DNA from: Lewinellaceae bacterium
GTDB taxonomy: Bacteria; Bacteroidota; Bacteroidia; Chitinophagales; Saprospiraceae
Assembly: GCA_020636275.1 (NCBI GenBank)
Contig: JACJYD010000002.1
Span: 186,001-250,000 of the forward strand
DNA: 64,000 nucleotides
Direction of reading: 5' to 3'
The position numbers were made by a program, and so were the translations under genes. Shown piece by piece: positions 62,203 through 64,000 of the stretch. Each line of letters opens with the position of its first letter. The first letter of the stretch is position 1. The notes below the pieces were generated by a model. The model was not told the origin of the DNA, did no database searches, and saw nothing but the letters and a program-made list of their open reading frames with translations.

Positions 62203-63627
62203 ATGTTACTCTCAATAGTCAATCTGGCATTTCTAATAGGGGCTGTCCTGTTCGTACGAGGGCTCAGCATGTTGAGTTCTCCTGAAACTGCACGAAAAGG
62301 GAATATTTATGCAGGCGCAATTGGGATGGGCCTCGCTATTTTAGGATCGATCTTTGCGCCTGCGGCAAAGTTAGGGGCAGCGGAGGTTCACAATAATTAC
62401 ATCTGGATCCTGGCTGGTATGTTGGTAGGTGGTTCCATCGGTTATTATGCTTCCTACAAGGTGAAGATGACGGCCATGCCACAGATGGTGGCCATTTTCA
62501 ATGGCTTGGGCGGCGCCACCGCCGTGCTGCTTGCAATGGTTGAATTCAATAATTTCTATTCGGCGGATGTACCGGAAGGCGGAATGGGCGCATTGCTGTC
62601 CAGCGCGTTGGCCCTGATCATCGGGGGCGTGGCCTTCACGGGTAGTATGATCGCCTTCCTGAAACTGGAGGAGGTCATCAAGGATAATTTCCTGGTCATT
62701 CCGAAATTTCATACCTACCTCAACCTCCTCCTCCTGGCCGTGATGCTTGGCCTGGCCGTTTGGGTTGTCGCCATGGGCGATAAAGGCGAGATGTGGATGG
62801 CAATTGTGTTCATGGTCGTTGCGCTCTATTACGGTATTTCCTTTGTGGTGCCGATCGGAGGAGCCGATATGCCGGTGGTGATCGCCTTGTTGAACACCTT
62901 CTCGGGTTTGTCTGCCGCTTCTGCCGGTCTGATCTACGACAGTAAGATCATGGTCGTGGGTGGTTTGCTGGTCGGCGCCTCGGGTATGATCCTAACCTTG
63001 CTGATGTGCCGCGCTATGAACCGCTCGCTGTTGAACGTGCTGATCGGCGGCTTCGGCGGCGGCGGTGCAGCCGGAAAGGCAGGCACCGGCGAACAGGTGG
63101 TCAAAGAAGTGAGCATGAACGATGCCGCTATCCAATTGAACTATTCCAAGTCAGTCGTCTTCGTGCCGGGTTACGGTCTGGCCGTTGCCCAGGCCCAGAA
63201 GGTCTGTAAAGAGATCGAAGATATCCTCGAAGCCAACGGGGTGGAAGTGCGCTATGCCATCCACCCGGTGGCCGGTCGTATGCCGGGCCACATGAACGTA
63301 TTGCTGGCGGAAGCCGACGTTCCTTATCCCAAACTCCTCGACCTCGATGACGCCAACTCCTTCCTGGCCAATGCCGATATCGCGGTGATCGTTGGGGCAA
63401 ACGACGTCGTCAACCCCGCCGCGCTCGACGATCCCAGCTCGCCGATCTACGGGATGCCCATCCTGCGCGTGTGGGACGCCAAACACGTGATCGTGTTGAA
63501 GCGGAGTATGAACCCCGGCTATGCAGGGATCCAGAACCCCTTGTTCTTCCACGATCGCACCCGGATGTTGTTTGGAGACGCCAAGGATACCCTTACCAAA
63601 CTGGTTTCTGAACTGAAATCGCTTTAG
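62203..63627 (+). CDS. pntB: NAD(P) transhydrogenase subunit beta
   Basis: A 474-residue subunit with about nine N-terminal helices (to ~residue 275) and the C-terminal NADP(H)-binding domain III: VPGYGLAVAQAQ (Rossmann GxGxxxA/V), VAGRMPGHMNVLLAEADVPY, VIVGANDVVNP and GMPILRVWDAK. With the alpha subunits it uses the proton gradient to reduce NADP+ by NADH. It follows pntA2 by 46 nt in the same operon. Confidence 0.95.
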   Translation: MLLSIVNLAFLIGAVLFVRGLSMLSSPETARKGNIYAGAIGMGLAILGSIFAPAAKLGAAEVHNNYIWILAGMLVGGSIGYYASYKVKMTAMPQMVAIFNGLGGATAVLLAMVEFNNFYSADVPEGGMGALLSSALALIIGGVAFTGSMIAFLKLEEVIKDNFLVIPKFHTYLNLLLLAVMLGLAVWVVAMGDKGEMWMAIVFMVVALYYGISFVVPIGGADMPVVIALLNTFSGLSAASAGLIYDSKIMVVGGLLVGASGMILTLLMCRAMNRSLLNVLIGGFGGGGAAGKAGTGEQVVKEVSMNDAAIQLNYSKSVVFVPGYGLAVAQAQKVCKEIEDILEANGVEVRYAIHPVAGRMPGHMNVLLAEADVPYPKLLDLDDANSFLANADIAVIVGANDVVNPAALDDPSSPIYGMPILRVWDAKHVIVLKRSMNPGYAGIQNPLFFHDRTRMLFGDAKDTLTKLVSELKSL

Positions 63628-63642
63628 GTAATTCCGGTCAGT

Positions 63643-63683
63643 AAAATTAAAAAGGGGCGCCAGGTGCGCCCCTTTTTAATTTT
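63643..63683. terminator. Bidirectional terminator between pntB and amidase genes
   Basis: Perfect 18-bp arms 63643-63660 and 63666-63683 flank loop CAGGT, with GC core GGGGCGC and A/T ends. It overlaps the last codons of the minus-strand gene. Confidence 0.9.
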
Positions 63684-64000
63684 CCAGGATCCCCTCCAGC
63701 AACCAGTTGGCCAGTGCCTGCCGGTTGCTTTCAATGATGATCCGCTGTTGGTCGAACGCATTGCGGATGTTGCCCAGTTCGATATAGACCGAAGGCGTTT
63801 TGGTCTCGCGGAGCATGAACAGGTCGCGCGGGGTCACCGTGCCAAAATACTGCCCCGAACTGCGGTGTTGCTCGTATTTTTGCTTCATCTTCTTTTGCAG
63901 TTCCAATGCCAGGGCCTTGCTCTTCTCGTTTTCGCTCTGGTAGTAAAAGAACAGGTCGGTCTGTTGCCGGTGGCTCCGGGAGTCGACGTGCACGATGATG
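63676..64000 (-). CDS. N-acetylmuramoyl-L-alanine amidase, 3' part (partial)
   Basis: This is the C-terminal ~107 residues of an Amidase_3 (LytC/AmiC) enzyme, which cleaves the amide bond between MurNAc and the peptide stem in cell-wall turnover. The frame is open to the window edge (IIVHVDSRSHRQQTDLFFYY...). The block SVYIELGNIRNAFDQQRI with catalytic Glu and DRs is diagnostic, and NRQALANWLLEGI ends the domain. The start lies beyond the window. Confidence 0.88.
   Translation of the reverse strand, partial: IIVHVDSRSHRQQTDLFFYYQSENEKSKALALELQKKMKQKYEQHRSSGQYFGTVTPRDLFMLRETKTPSVYIELGNIRNAFDQQRIIIESNRQALANWLLEGILEN

Overview
The window comes from a fairly GC-rich member of the Bacteroidota, most likely the Saprospiria (Lewinella/Haliscomenobacter type). 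The signs are C-terminal type IX secretion sorting domains, TAnnTTTG -7 promoter boxes, a lack of Shine-Dalgarno sequences, HYR/SprB-type adhesion repeats, a hybrid one-protein two-component regulator, and pdhA, RecF-DciA-like and transhydrogenase gene orders usual for the phylum. The placement is inferred from gene content only.

Layout. 1-3962: the 3' part of an rnf operon (rnfC, D, G, E, A) ending in a 55-residue Cys-rich membrane protein, with palindromic repeats in almost every gap. 4094-17898: an M29-like protein, a secreted beta-helix protein, a giant hybrid sensor/AraC regulator and a 1.7-kaa cell-surface protein. 18133-24498: a TetR regulator with a TolC/HlyD/RND efflux operon sharing a visible operator. 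24484-25002: a small element with one four-helix-bundle gene between heptamer terminal inverted repeats. 24988-38330: an amino-acid permease, then a nitrous-oxide respiration island (TonB copper receptor, nosY-F-D, nosL, membrane protein, nosZ; then Rrf2 regulator, cytochrome c and heme-copper-like protein on the other strand). 38339-42532: MFS transporter, RhlE-type helicase, hypothetical protein. 42855-48178: repeat-rich T9SS cargo and an alpha/beta hydrolase. 48222-52461: miaB, a sigma-54 activator, a TrmH-EVE fusion and a YegP-like protein. 52500-58994: sulfatase/MBL/ribH, TPR protein, pdhA, recF and a DUF721 protein. 59033-64000: subtilase, outer-membrane protein, pntA2-pntB and the end of an N-acetylmuramoyl-L-alanine amidase.

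The most unusual aspect is the intergenic repeat landscape. I group it into families: A (7-mer GRGTGAA), B (8-mer GAGTTGAA), C (7-mer GTTTTTA), D (AGTTTATRAGGGTATAAG palindromes), E (7-mer ATTGGTG), F (ACTGGTGACTAGT), G (GC-rich GCGACGAC-like octamers) and H (GGGGCAAAA hairpins). They sit at gene ends. They often supply the stop codon and the last residues of the upstream protein, and in one case they read through to fuse two genes. Family A also forms the terminal inverted repeats around the four-helix-bundle gene. This suggests, as inference, a miniature mobile system of which the many protein-free hairpins are footprints.

Functional links: Rnf and the membrane transhydrogenase serve redox balance. 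The nos genes, copper receptor and NosL serve N2O reduction, and a conserved operator at nosZ and rrf2 suggests Rrf2 control. The TetR operator links regulator and pump.
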